This document shows, in pieces, positions 1 through 6,786 of a stretch of DNA of 10,718 nucleotides. Made by a program: the position numbers and the translations under genes. Source of the stretch: Phascolarctobacterium sp. (GTDB lineage: Bacteria; Bacillota; Negativicutes; Acidaminococcales; Acidaminococcaceae). The notes under the pieces are model-generated. The model ran no database searches. It saw only the letters and a program-made list of their open reading frames with translations, and was not told the DNA's origin. The number at the start of each line of letters is the position of its first letter. Within the stretch, counting starts at the first letter, position 1. The stretch covers positions 1 through 10,718 of the forward strand of contig JAEDNJ010000040.1 in NCBI GenBank assembly GCA_016302525.1. Reading direction: 5' to 3'.

Positions 1-148
1 AACTATCAAAAAATCTAGTTATATGGCAGATATGCTTAACTGACGCTGATAACCAACATTCTGATATCTAGATTAAAAAGCTATACAATATTAATAGGCT
101 ACTAAAGACAGCTAATAACAAATCATTTTTTGCAGGAAAACAGTATAC
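1..148. other. AT-rich intergenic stretch at the window edge, nothing recognised
   Basis: This stretch lies beyond the kdgK terminator. It is AT-rich and I see no coding potential with a ribosome binding site on either strand. It contains short palindromic words such as ATCTAGAT near 66-73 and the word TATACAA at 82-88, but in such AT-rich DNA these are weak. It may hold the promoter of the next leftward gene outside the window, but I could not pick a convincing -35/-10 pair. Confidence 0.4.
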
Positions 149-183
149 AAAAACACCCCGTAAAGCTCAAGCTCTACGGGGTG
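149..183 (-). terminator. Rho-independent terminator of the eda-kdgK operon
   Basis: On the minus strand a 13-base stem (arms 171-183 and 154-166, loop TTGA at 167-170) is followed by five T (149-153). The stem contains one non-Watson-Crick position, which is a G-U wobble when read on the minus strand but an A-C mismatch on the plus strand. Only the minus side has the T tract, so this ends leftward transcription, about 66 bases after the kdgK stop. Confidence 0.9.
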
Positions 184-187
184 AAAA

Positions 188-201
188 TATACATATGTAT
201 C
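188..201. promoter_or_regulatory. Palindrome in the kdgK 3' untranslated region
   Basis: The 12 bases at 189-200 (ATACATATGTAT) form a perfect palindrome between the kdgK stop and its terminator. Its half-site TATACA (188-193) is the same word that forms the palindrome in the eda promoter (2046-2060), with a 2-base instead of a 3-base centre. It could be a second, remote operator for the same regulator. It could equally be chance in AT-rich DNA. Confidence 0.25.
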
Positions 202-249
202 GCAACAGCTTCAAGGAAGCAGTCCGATTATTTTAGATTTTTTGTTATA

Positions 250-1347
250 TTAGCGTTTTACGCGTGCGCCAGCACCGCCCATAATAGCCTCTACCTCGCT
301 GCAGCTAGCCATGGTAGTATCGCCAGGAGTAGTCATAGCCAGAGCACCATGCGCAGCACCGTAGTTAACTGCCTTCTCAGCATCACCAGTGGTCATCAGG
401 CCATATACTAAGCCAGAAGCGAAGGAGTCACCGCCACCAACGCGATCCATAATTTCCAGGCCCTTATAATCCTTAGCCTTGTAGATTTCGCCATCAGCCC
501 AGCACAGAGCGCTCCAATCGTTGACAGTAGCAGTCTTAACAGTGCGCAGAGTTGTAGCCACAACCTTGAAGTTAGGATAGGTCTTAGCAGCCTCGTTAAT
601 CATCTTCTTGTAGCCGTCCAGATTCAGCTCCTTCAGGTTTTCGTCATTGCCCTCGATTTGGAAGCCCAGGCAAGCAGTGAAGTCCTCTTCGTTGCCAATC
701 ATAACATCAACATATTTAGCGATTTCCTTGTTAACCTCTTGTGCCTTTGCTTGGCCACCGATAGCGCTCCACATAGAGGGACGATAGTTCAGGTCGTAGG
801 AAACGATGGTGCCATATTTCTTAGCAGTCTTGATAGCAGCAATAACGGTCTCGCAGGATTGCTCAGACAGAGCTGCATAAATGCCGCCAGTGTGGAACCA
901 ACGCACACCCAGGGTACCGAACAGATACTCAAAATCAAAGTCCTCAGGCTTAGCTTGGCTAATAGCAGTGTTAGCACGGTCAGAGCAGCCAACAGCGCCA
1001 CGGATACCAAAGCCACGCTCGGTGAAGTTTAAGCCATTGCGGCAAACACGGCCAATACCGTCAGTCTTAGCCCATTTAATGAAGGAGGTATCAACGCCGC
1101 CTTGCAGGATGAAGTCCTCCATCAGCTTGCCAACCTCATTGTCAGCAAAAGCAGTTAAAACAGCAGTGCGCATACCAAAGCAGCGGCGCAGGCCACGGAT
1201 AACATTATATTCTCCGCCACCCTCCCAAGCACGGAAGTAACGAGCAGTGCGAATACGGCCTTCGCCCGGATCTAAACGCAGCATAACCTCGCCTAAGCTT
1301 ACAGCATCATAACGACATTCTTGAGCAGATTTAATCTTTAAGTCCAT
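250..1347 (-). CDS. kdgK: 2-keto-3-deoxygluconate kinase (PfkB/ribokinase family)
   Basis: Probably phosphorylates 2-keto-3-deoxygluconate (KDG) to KDPG with ATP in the cytoplasm, making the substrate for the aldolase encoded just upstream. The 365-residue protein has the PfkB fold signature: an N-terminal GGGEYNV sugar-binding region (about 43-49) and the C-terminal signature DRVGGGDSFASG (301-312), where Asp307 is the expected catalytic base and the glycines form the anion hole. It is somewhat longer than many KdgK proteins (about 310-340). The ATG is well supported by AAGGAGGT six to seven bases upstream. It lies 30 bases after the eda stop and is followed by a terminator, so the two form one operon. 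Codon choice is strongly biased (GCT for Ala, GTT for Val, AAG for Lys), suggesting high expression. PfkB kinases are hard to assign from sequence alone: the KDG assignment rests on the eda pairing, and a related sugar or sugar-acid kinase remains possible. Confidence 0.85.
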   Translation of the reverse strand: MDLKIKSAQECRYDAVSLGEVMLRLDPGEGRIRTARYFRAWEGGGEYNVIRGLRRCFGMRTAVLTAFADNEVGKLMEDFILQGGVDTSFIKWAKTDGIGRVCRNGLNFTERGFGIRGAVGCSDRANTAISQAKPEDFDFEYLFGTLGVRWFHTGGIYAALSEQSCETVIAAIKTAKKYGTIVSYDLNYRPSMWSAIGGQAKAQEVNKEIAKYVDVMIGNEEDFTACLGFQIEGNDENLKELNLDGYKKMINEAAKTYPNFKVVATTLRTVKTATVNDWSALCWADGEIYKAKDYKGLEIMDRVGGGDSFASGLVYGLMTTGDAEKAVNYGAAHGALAMTTPGDTTMASCSEVEAIMGGAGARVKR

Positions 1348-1377
1348 TATTTTACCTCCTTATCTAAGCAATAACGC

Positions 1378-2016
1378 TTAACCTCTAACCTCTTTAACAA
1401 TAGCGCAGGCTTCCTCTGCATTAGCCTTAATCTTGTCAAATTCGCCCGCAGCAATAGCTTCCTTCTTGGCAATCCAGGTGCCGCCTACAGCCCAAATCTT
1501 GTTGAAGGACAGATAATCACGCACATTCTTCGTGGTGAGACCGCCAGTAGGCATGAAGTAGGTGTTAACATAAGGACCGCACAGAGCCTTAATCATGTTC
1601 AGACCGCCAGCAGGCTCAGCCGGGAAGAACTTTAATACCTCTAGGCCAAACTCTAAGCCCATCTCAACCTCAGTCGGAGTTTGTACGCCCGGAGTAATAG
1701 GAATATTGTTTTCAACGCAGTATTGAACAACCTTCGGGTTGAAGCCGGGGCTTACAATAAATTTAGAGCCGGCAGCTACAGCACGCTTAGCTTGCTCAAC
1801 AGTTAAAACAGTGCCAGCACCAACCAGCATTTCAGGATAAGCTTCTACCATTTGACGGATGGATTCTTCTGCTGCAGCAGTACGGAAGGTTACCTCAGCG
1901 CAGGGCAGACCACCCTCTACCAAAGCCTTAGCCAGATTTTTTGCGTCCTTAGCGTCATCAACAACAACTACAGGCACAACAGCATACTCATGCAGCTTTT
2001 GCAATACTTCGTTCAT
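1378..2016 (-). CDS. eda: 2-dehydro-3-deoxyphosphogluconate (KDPG) aldolase
   Basis: Cleaves KDPG to pyruvate and glyceraldehyde 3-phosphate, the last step of the Entner-Doudoroff and hexuronate routes. The 212 residues match the usual length of class I KDPG/KHG aldolases. Visible motifs are EVTFRT (41-46, catalytic Glu41), GAGTVLT (66-72), SPGFNP (89-94), LKFFPAEPAGG (128-138) with Lys129 as the Schiff-base lysine, and the phosphate-binding PTGGL (156-160). The ATG has AAGGAGG at 2025-2031 with 8-base spacing. It is the first gene of a two-gene operon with kdgK, with its own candidate promoter and an operator-like palindrome upstream. Such bifunctional aldolases can also act on 4-hydroxy-2-oxoglutarate, so some activity on KHG is possible. 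No edd, uxu or transporter gene is visible, so the source of KDG (pectin, alginate, glucuronate or gluconate) cannot be read from this window. Confidence 0.95.
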   Translation of the reverse strand: MNEVLQKLHEYAVVPVVVVDDAKDAKNLAKALVEGGLPCAEVTFRTAAAEESIRQMVEAYPEMLVGAGTVLTVEQAKRAVAAGSKFIVSPGFNPKVVQYCVENNIPITPGVQTPTEVEMGLEFGLEVLKFFPAEPAGGLNMIKALCGPYVNTYFMPTGGLTTKNVRDYLSFNKIWAVGGTWIAKKEAIAAGEFDKIKANAEEACAIVKEVRG

Positions 2017-2036
2017 TTCAAATTCCTCCTTAAATT

Positions 2037-2066
2037 TTTATAAAATATACAAGTTGTATACATCAA
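2037..2066 (-). promoter_or_regulatory. Candidate promoter of the eda-kdgK operon
   Basis: On the minus strand TTGATG (2061-2066, -35, four of six consensus) is separated by 18 bases from TATAAA (2037-2042, -10, five of six). The expected transcription start falls near 2030, inside or next to the Shine-Dalgarno AAGGAGG at 2025-2031, giving a very short leader. That is unusual and lowers confidence in this exact pair. Confidence 0.45.
2046..2060. promoter_or_regulatory. Operator-like 15-bp palindrome in the eda promoter
   Basis: TATACAAGTTGTATA is a perfect inverted repeat (7+1+7) that sits in the spacer between the candidate -35 and -10 of eda, where a bound repressor would block RNA polymerase. 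An overlapping palindrome, TGTATACA, occupies 2055-2062. Its extended minus-strand form ATGTATACAA resembles the TTGTATACAA core bound by some FadR-subfamily GntR regulators, such as Bacillus GntR. The regulator itself is not in the window, so the family is only a suggestion. Confidence 0.55.
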
Positions 2067-2074
2067 TAGTCCGA

Positions 2075-2106
2075 TAAAAGAGCGATATTTTTCAATCGCT
2101 CTTTTA
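2075..2106 (-). terminator. Hairpin terminator after coaX
   Basis: A perfect 12-base stem (2075-2086 with 2095-2106, 8-base loop) starts 5 bases after the coaX stop codon. The descending arm ends CTCTTTTA on the minus strand, so the T run is partly inside the stem and short. The element is nearly symmetric and could act both ways, but there is no plus-strand gene to terminate. It separates coaX from the eda promoter. Confidence 0.75.
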
Positions 2107-2111
2107 ATTTA

Positions 2112-2888
2112 CTATTTTGCATTCTTTTCATACAGGATACGCAGACCATCCAGAGTTAAGAAGGGCTCAACCACATCAATAACATTGGAGCCTGCAGCCA
2201 GAGTATGAGCAAAGCCGCCTGTCGCAATAACAAGGCTGTCCTCACCCAGCTCCTTTTTCATCTTGTTAACAACACCCTCCATCTGGCCAATAGCGCCAAA
2301 CATAACGCCAGCCTGCATGGAATTTACCGTGTTGCGGCAAATAACAGTCTGGGGTACTACCAGCTCAATACGAGGCAGCTTAGCACATTTAGAGAACAGA
2401 GCCTCAGAGGAAATGCCAATGCCCGGAGCAATAGCGCCGCCCAAATATTCACCGTTAGGCTTTAAAGCGCAGTAGGTATTAGCTGTACCAAAGTCCAGCA
2501 AAATCATATTGCGGCCCAGCTTCGCATACTTGTCTAAAGCAGCAACAGCGTTAACAATACGGTCTGCACCAACCTCTTTCGGGTTATCGTATTTAATGGA
2601 GATACCGTTCTTGATGCCAGGGCCGACAAGCAAGGGCTTAATATTGAAATATCTTTCGCACATATGCTGCAGAGGAATGGTAACAGGGGGCACAACAGAA
2701 GAAATGATAATGCCCGTCACCTTGTCTCTATCAACACGGCTATATTTAAACATGCTCAAGAGCATAATGCCAAATTCGTCAGCAGTCTTGGTACGATCGG
2801 TAGAAAAGCGCCAATGGGTTAATAATTCCTTACCTTCGTAAACACCAGCAACAACATTAGAGTTACCTACATCAATAACTAATAACAT
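2112..2888 (-). CDS. coaX: Type III pantothenate kinase
   Basis: Phosphorylates pantothenate to 4'-phosphopantothenate, the first committed step of coenzyme A synthesis, in the cytoplasm. I take the ATG at 2886-2888 as the start. It gives MLLVIDVGNSN at the N-terminus, the standard beginning of this ASKHA-fold family, is preceded by GGGAGGAG with 7-base spacing, and yields 258 residues, the usual length. An ATG 39 bases upstream would add 13 atypical residues. Motifs: DVGNSN (6-11, ATP/phosphate), GADR (107-110, catalytic Asp109), DFGTANT (132-138), GGAIAPGI (150-157). The third motif more often reads DFGTATT, so Asn at 136 is a small variation. Type III kinases use K+ or NH4+ and are not feedback-inhibited by CoA. 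It lies downstream of birA with its own promoter between them. Confidence 0.96.
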   Translation of the reverse strand: MLLVIDVGNSNVVAGVYEGKELLTHWRFSTDRTKTADEFGIMLLSMFKYSRVDRDKVTGIIISSVVPPVTIPLQHMCERYFNIKPLLVGPGIKNGISIKYDNPKEVGADRIVNAVAALDKYAKLGRNMILLDFGTANTYCALKPNGEYLGGAIAPGIGISSEALFSKCAKLPRIELVVPQTVICRNTVNSMQAGVMFGAIGQMEGVVNKMKKELGEDSLVIATGGFAHTLAAGSNVIDVVEPFLTLDGLRILYEKNAK

Positions 2889-2944
2889 AAAGAGTCTCCT
2901 CCCGGTTCTACAACCAAGTAGTTGCATAATCTAAAGTCTTATAC

Positions 2945-2972
2945 ATTATATCAAAGCTTATCTAAAAAGCAA
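2945..2972 (-). promoter_or_regulatory. Promoter of coaX
   Basis: On the minus strand TTGCTT (2967-2972) is followed after 16 bases by a perfect TATAAT (2945-2950). The start would be near 2938, about 50 bases ahead of the coaX ATG at 2888. The ftsH promoter has the same -35 word. I see no clear terminator between birA and this promoter, so birA transcripts may also run into coaX. Confidence 0.65.
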
Positions 2973-3009
2973 GCGAAATTTAGTATAAGTAGCTATATTT
3001 ATTAATTAT

Positions 3010-4008
3010 TTAGGAATAAGCCCCGTTCTTAGCGGCTGCCGGTCTGATAGAAACATCACCTGCGACCACCTTTTCCACAGAGCCGTCCACCTTGCGGACG
3101 ATTAAAAGGCCCTGCTCATCAATATCAATGGCCGTACCAAAATAGGTCATGTCAGGAGCAATAACCTTCACCTCCTGCCCCAGCGTGCAGGAATACTTGC
3201 GCCATTCCTCAAAGACGGGCACAAAGCCCTCCTTGCAAGCCAGCTCATACAGATCCTCCATGTTTTTCAGGATATCGCACAGCAGCTCTACCCTCGTAAA
3301 GGGCTCCTCAGCTGCATCTGCCACAGAAACGGCCAGTTGCTTAACCTCTTCAGGATAATCATCAGGCGTTGCATTCGTGTTAATGCCAATACCAATAACA
3401 ATGTAGTTGATATGACCAAACTCAGCATTCATCTCTGTGAGGATACCCACCAGCTTCTTGCCGTTCAGCAAAATATCGTTAGGCCATTTAATGGCTGCGT
3501 TGACACCCTTAATCTTGTTGACAGCCTTGACTACGGCTACAGCAGCCAGGAGCGTGCATTTAGAAGCTTCCTCCGGTAAAAACGAGGGCTTAAGGATAAC
3601 AGAGAACCAGATACCCTTGGCATGAGGGGAAATCCAGCCACGAGATAAGCGACCCTTGCCTGCTCCCTGCTCTTCTGCCACCACGATAAGACCATCAGGG
3701 CAGCCCTCATTAGCCAGCTTCTTGCCTACATTATTGCTGGAATCCACTAAATCCTCGTAGCAAATAGCGTGGCCCAGCCACTTAGTCTTTAAATTAGCCA
3801 AAATCTCCTGCGGATACAGGCGATTAGGCAGCTGCTGCAGGATGTAACCCCGCTTTGGCAGGCTCTCAATGTCATAGCCATCGTTCTTTAAGGCTTGTAT
3901 ATGCTTCCATACTGCTGTACGGGAAATATCTAGCTGACGAGAAATTTCTTCTCCAGAAATAGGCTCCCTGCCGCTAGCACGCAGCAGCTCTAACACACGA
4001 TTTCTCAT
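3010..4008 (-). CDS. birA: Bifunctional biotin-[acetyl-CoA-carboxylase] ligase / biotin operon repressor
   Basis: Activates biotin to biotinyl-5'-AMP and attaches it to the lysine of biotin carboxyl carrier domains. The N-terminal winged helix-turn-helix (about 1-58, with EEISRQLDISRTAVWKHI at 20-37) makes it a group II enzyme that can also bind DNA. The catalytic domain shows the adenylate loop GAGKGRLSRGW (115-125), KWPND (174-178), GKKLVGIL (183-190) and GIGIN (206-210). A small SH3-like C-terminal domain spans about 273-322. The length of 332 residues is normal for this class. The ATG at 4006-4008 is preceded by AGGAGGAAAAGC. Because the DNA-binding domain is intact it is probably a biotin-responsive repressor, and a possible target lies just upstream of its own gene. 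Positioned between ftsH and coaX. Confidence 0.95.
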   Translation of the reverse strand: MRNRVLELLRASGREPISGEEISRQLDISRTAVWKHIQALKNDGYDIESLPKRGYILQQLPNRLYPQEILANLKTKWLGHAICYEDLVDSSNNVGKKLANEGCPDGLIVVAEEQGAGKGRLSRGWISPHAKGIWFSVILKPSFLPEEASKCTLLAAVAVVKAVNKIKGVNAAIKWPNDILLNGKKLVGILTEMNAEFGHINYIVIGIGINTNATPDDYPEEVKQLAVSVADAAEEPFTRVELLCDILKNMEDLYELACKEGFVPVFEEWRKYSCTLGQEVKVIAPDMTYFGTAIDIDEQGLLIVRKVDGSVEKVVAGDVSIRPAAAKNGAYS

Positions 4009-4037
4009 GCTTTTCCTCCTCTATGTCAATGCAATTA

Positions 4038-4069
4038 TTGTTTATATATGTCTAAGACAAGGTTAACAC
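4038..4069. promoter_or_regulatory. Possible BirA operator upstream of birA
   Basis: On the plus strand TTGTTTATA (4038-4046) and GGTTAACAC (4061-4069) are two half-sites in inverted orientation separated by 14 bases. Known bacterial BirA sites have the form TTGTwAACC, about 14-16 bases, GGTTwACAA. The right half matches eight of nine positions, the left only about six. The right half overlaps the -10 of the candidate birA promoter. The layout is right for autoregulation but the left half is degenerate. Confidence 0.4.
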
Positions 4070-4088
4070 TAGCAGGAGTAAAAGTCAA
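4060..4088 (-). promoter_or_regulatory. Candidate promoter of birA
   Basis: On the minus strand TTGACT (4083-4088, five of six) is followed after 17 bases by TAACCT (4060-4065), preceded by TG in the extended -10 position. The -10 hexamer is weak. The strong terminator after ftsH means birA needs its own promoter in the 84 bases before its start, and this is the best pair I see. Confidence 0.4.
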
Positions 4089-4092
4089 GAAG

Positions 4093-4127
4093 AAAAAACG
4101 CATCTAGTCGGCAAAACTAGATGCGTT
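4093..4127 (-). terminator. Rho-independent terminator of ftsH
   Basis: A perfect 12-base stem (arms 4116-4127 and 4097-4108, 7-base loop) is followed on the minus strand by a T run that continues out of the stem (4093-4098). It begins 8 bases after the ftsH stop. This is a textbook intrinsic terminator and separates ftsH from birA. Confidence 0.9.
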
Positions 4128-4135
4128 AATATAGC

Positions 4136-6088
4136 TTATACTATTTGTTGTTTATCTGCTTCACCAGAAGCTTCAGGCGCAGCAGTCTCATGAGCAGCCT
4201 CAGCCACAGGAGCCTCATAGGCTACGGGCATAGCATCAGCTGCTACAAGATTATCTATAGAAGTCTGAGCCAGAGCAGTTCTTTCTTCATCAGAAAGAAT
4301 ACGACCATACTCAATACATTCCTTAATCTCGTTTTCTTCCAGAGTTTCTCTTTCCATGAGCGCATTTGCTAAAACATGGAGCTTGTCGATATTCTCGGTT
4401 AGCAGCTTTTCTGTTTCTGCATAGGCGTTCTCTAACCAGGAACGAACCTCTTTATCGATTTCAGCAGCCACCTCTTCGCTGTAGTCCTTGTCACGGGCAA
4501 TGTCACGGCCCAGGAAAACCTGCTGCTCGTGATGGCCAAAGGTTACAGGACCAATATTGTCGCTCATGCCGTATTCGCAAATCATGGAGCGAGCCAACTG
4601 GGTAGCACGCTGCAGGTCGTTAGAAGCACCGCTGGAAATTTCCTTCAGCACCACAGCCTCGGCTACACGACCGCCTAAGAGCACCTTCAGCTCGTCCAGC
4701 ATTTCGCTGCGGGTTGCGTAGTATTTATCCTCCTTCGGCAGGCTCAAAGTATAGCCGCCAGCACGACCACGGGGAATAATCGTTACCTTATGCACAGGGT
4801 CAGTGTGCTCTAAGAGCATACCTACCAGAGTATGACCCCCCTCGTGATAAGCAGTGAGGCGCTTTTCCTTGTCGCTAATGACACGGCTTCTGCGCTCAGG
4901 GCCCATAATCACGCGCTCAGCAGCCTCTTCCATCTCAGGCATATTGATAACCTTTTTGTCCTTGCGAGCTGTTAAAAGCGCAGCCTCGTTCACGAGATTG
5001 CTTAAGTCAGCACCAGTAAAGCCGGGGGTGCGTTGTGCGATAACCTCCAGGTCAACATCATTGCCCAGAGGTTTGCCCTTGACATGAACACCCAAAATTG
5101 CCTTACGACCATTAAGATCAGGACGGTCCACCACAATCTGGCGGTCAAAACGACCAGGACGGAGCAGGGCAGGGTCCAAAATATCAGGACGGTTAGTAGC
5201 GGCAATCATAATAATGCCTACATTAGCACCGAAACCATCCATTTCAACCAGTAATTGATTAAGGGTTTGCTCTCTTTCGTCATGGCCACCGCCTAAGCCA
5301 GCGCCGCGCTGACGACCAACTGCATCAATCTCATCAATGAAAACAATGCAGGGGGCGCTCTTTTTCGCCTGCTCAAACAGGTCACGCACACGAGAAGCAC
5401 CAACGCCGACAAACATTTCTACGAAGTCAGAGCCGGAAATGCTAAAGAAGGGCACCCCAGCCTCGCCAGCCACAGCCTTAGCCAGCAGGGTCTTGCCCGT
5501 ACCCGGAGGGCCATAAAGCAGTACGCCCTTAGGAATCTTGGCGCCTAGGTCGTTATAGCGTTGGGGATGCTTTAAGAATTCTACAACCTCCTCCAGCTCC
5601 TGCTTAGCCTCTTCGGCACCAGCAACATCCTTGAAGGTCACCTTATTGCCATCCTCATCATAACGGCGGGCACGACTTCTGCCAAAGCTCATGACCTTGC
5701 CGCCGCCAGCACCGCTATTGTTCATAAACATGAACCACAGGCCCACAATAATCAGCATAGGCAAAATAGAGCTTAAAATGCTCATCCACCAGGGCGGCTG
5801 CGGAGGCAGCTCGGCCTTAATATCAACCTTTTTTGCCTCTAGCCTTTCCACCAGCTTAGTATCATTGGGAGCTATGGTAGAAAAATCTCTGCCATCCTTA
5901 AGCTTACCGGTAATCACATTGTCAACAATGGTAACCTGCTTAATCTCATCCTGCTCCACACGGCTGATGAAATTAGAATAGCTAATTTCTGCACGCTTTA
6001 CAGTGGGGCCAGAATAATAATCAAACATCCAAATGATGACAACAATTACCAAGAGATAAAATGTCACATTCTTAAAAAATTTATTCAA
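4136..6088 (-). CDS. ftsH: ATP-dependent zinc metalloprotease FtsH
   Basis: Membrane-anchored AAA+ protease that removes damaged membrane proteins and short-lived regulators as a hexamer. Order in the 650 residues: TM helix 1 (about 8-22), extracytoplasmic FtsH_ext domain (about 30-100), TM helix 2 (about 102-122), AAA module with Walker A GPPGTGKT (193-200), pore-loop region FVGVG (226-230), Walker B IVFIDEID (248-255) and second region of homology (about 297-316), then the M41 protease with HEGGH (415-419) and Asp491 as probable third zinc ligand. HEGGH keeps the HExxH zinc motif although HEAGH is commoner. The start is TTG (6086-6088), chosen because AAGGAGGA lies 7 bases upstream and the next residues NKFFKN begin a normal FtsH N-terminus. 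The C-terminal 40 residues are Ala/Glu-rich and probably disordered. It has its own promoter and terminator, so it is likely a single-gene unit. Confidence 0.97.
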   Translation of the reverse strand: MNKFFKNVTFYLLVIVVIIWMFDYYSGPTVKRAEISYSNFISRVEQDEIKQVTIVDNVITGKLKDGRDFSTIAPNDTKLVERLEAKKVDIKAELPPQPPWWMSILSSILPMLIIVGLWFMFMNNSGAGGGKVMSFGRSRARRYDEDGNKVTFKDVAGAEEAKQELEEVVEFLKHPQRYNDLGAKIPKGVLLYGPPGTGKTLLAKAVAGEAGVPFFSISGSDFVEMFVGVGASRVRDLFEQAKKSAPCIVFIDEIDAVGRQRGAGLGGGHDEREQTLNQLLVEMDGFGANVGIIMIAATNRPDILDPALLRPGRFDRQIVVDRPDLNGRKAILGVHVKGKPLGNDVDLEVIAQRTPGFTGADLSNLVNEAALLTARKDKKVINMPEMEEAAERVIMGPERRSRVISDKEKRLTAYHEGGHTLVGMLLEHTDPVHKVTIIPRGRAGGYTLSLPKEDKYYATRSEMLDELKVLLGGRVAEAVVLKEISSGASNDLQRATQLARSMICEYGMSDNIGPVTFGHHEQQVFLGRDIARDKDYSEEVAAEIDKEVRSWLENAYAETEKLLTENIDKLHVLANALMERETLEENEIKECIEYGRILSDEERTALAQTSIDNLVAADAMPVAYEAPVAEAAHETAAPEASGEADKQQIV

Positions 6089-6168
6089 GTACGCGTCCTC
6101 CTTTTTTATTCTTCATTTTAAAGCTTTTATAGCAGGCCTTTTGCCTTAACTACAAATCGTATTCTATT

Positions 6169-6197
6169 ATTATATTATAGGACACGTAATCAAGCAA
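6169..6197 (-). promoter_or_regulatory. Promoter of ftsH
   Basis: On the minus strand TTGCTT (6192-6197) is followed after exactly 17 bases by TATAAT (6169-6174). A second overlapping TATAAT lies 5 bases upstream (6174-6179) but has no -35 at proper distance. The start near 6162 would give a leader of about 74 bases before the TTG start. No CtsR- or CIRCE-like heat-shock operator is visible. Confidence 0.65.
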
Positions 6198-6227
6198 CTA
6201 CTTTTTTCAATTACCAGCTTAATCCTC

Positions 6228-6782
6228 TCAGCCATGAGAAGCAGTTCTCGCATAAACAGCAGGCTTTAACACACCGATATAGGGCAGATTGCGATAGGAG
6301 CCAGCATAATCTAAGCCAAAGCCAACTACGAATTCATCAGGAATTTTAAAACCAACATAGTCTGCATCCAGACCATTGACGCGTCTGTCTGCCTTGTCGC
6401 AGAGAGCGCAGGTCTTTAAGCTGGCTGGCTTATGGTTGCGCAGCATATTGCAGATAGCAGCAAAGGTGACGCCGCTGTCAATGATGTCATCTACGACAAT
6501 AACATCCTTGCCCCTGATGTCTTCCATAATATCCAGTCTTACGGTAACATTGCCGCTGGTAGCGGTGCCATTGCCATAGGAGGAAGCAACCATAAAGTCT
6601 ACACGCATCGGCAGGTCAATAGAACGGGTTAAATCGGTTGCAAACCAGGCAGCGCCCTTTAAGAGCACAATGACAACCAAATCCTTGTCCTTATAGTCCT
6701 CCGTAATCTGTCTGCCTAATTCCTTAACGCGCTCATCAATTTCTTCTTTAGTCAGTAATACCTTTTTAATGTCCTCATGCAT
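6228..6782 (-). CDS. hpt: Hypoxanthine(-guanine) phosphoribosyltransferase
   Basis: Salvages hypoxanthine, and probably guanine, with PRPP to give IMP and GMP in the cytoplasm. The 184 residues match the bacterial family. The PRPP-binding motif VIVVDDIIDSGVTF is at 94-107, the LKGA loop at 41-44, the mobile-loop SSYG at 67-70 and the purine-binding KIPDEFVVGFGLDY segment at 146-159. The ATG (6780-6782) is 4 bases after the tilS stop, and its Shine-Dalgarno AAAGGAGAA lies inside the last codons of tilS, so translation is probably coupled. tilS-hpt-ftsH is a conserved Firmicute order. In Bacillus subtilis HprT and TilS act together to activate ftsH transcription; whether that holds here cannot be seen. 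No terminator is visible between hpt and the ftsH promoter. Confidence 0.95.
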   Translation of the reverse strand: MHEDIKKVLLTKEEIDERVKELGRQITEDYKDKDLVVIVLLKGAAWFATDLTRSIDLPMRVDFMVASSYGNGTATSGNVTVRLDIMEDIRGKDVIVVDDIIDSGVTFAAICNMLRNHKPASLKTCALCDKADRRVNGLDADYVGFKIPDEFVVGFGLDYAGSYRNLPYIGVLKPAVYARTASHG

Positions 6783-6786
6783 AAGC

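Noticed and set aside
130..411. Plus-strand open frame of 93 codons downstream of kdgK
   Set aside because: It overlaps the kdgK terminator and the 3' end of kdgK in antisense, has no convincing Shine-Dalgarno and no recognisable domain.
2889..2927. Upstream ATG that would lengthen coaX by 13 residues
   Set aside because: The internal ATG at 2886-2888 has a strong, well-spaced Shine-Dalgarno and yields the standard family N-terminus; the longer form would put the Shine-Dalgarno inside the coding region.
2889..2940. Leader hairpin upstream of coaX
   Set aside because: The only pairing I find is four bases (CTAC with GTAG) over a six-base loop, too weak to report as a structure.
4832..4846. 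HEGGH in place of HEAGH read as an inactive FtsH protease
   Set aside because: The zinc motif is HExxH; both His and the Glu are present, and the downstream Asp ligand is kept. The Gly is a tolerated variation.
4854..5254. Open frames in other phases within ftsH, on both strands
   Set aside because: They are shadows of a well-conserved AAA+ and protease gene, with no ribosome binding sites or domain content.
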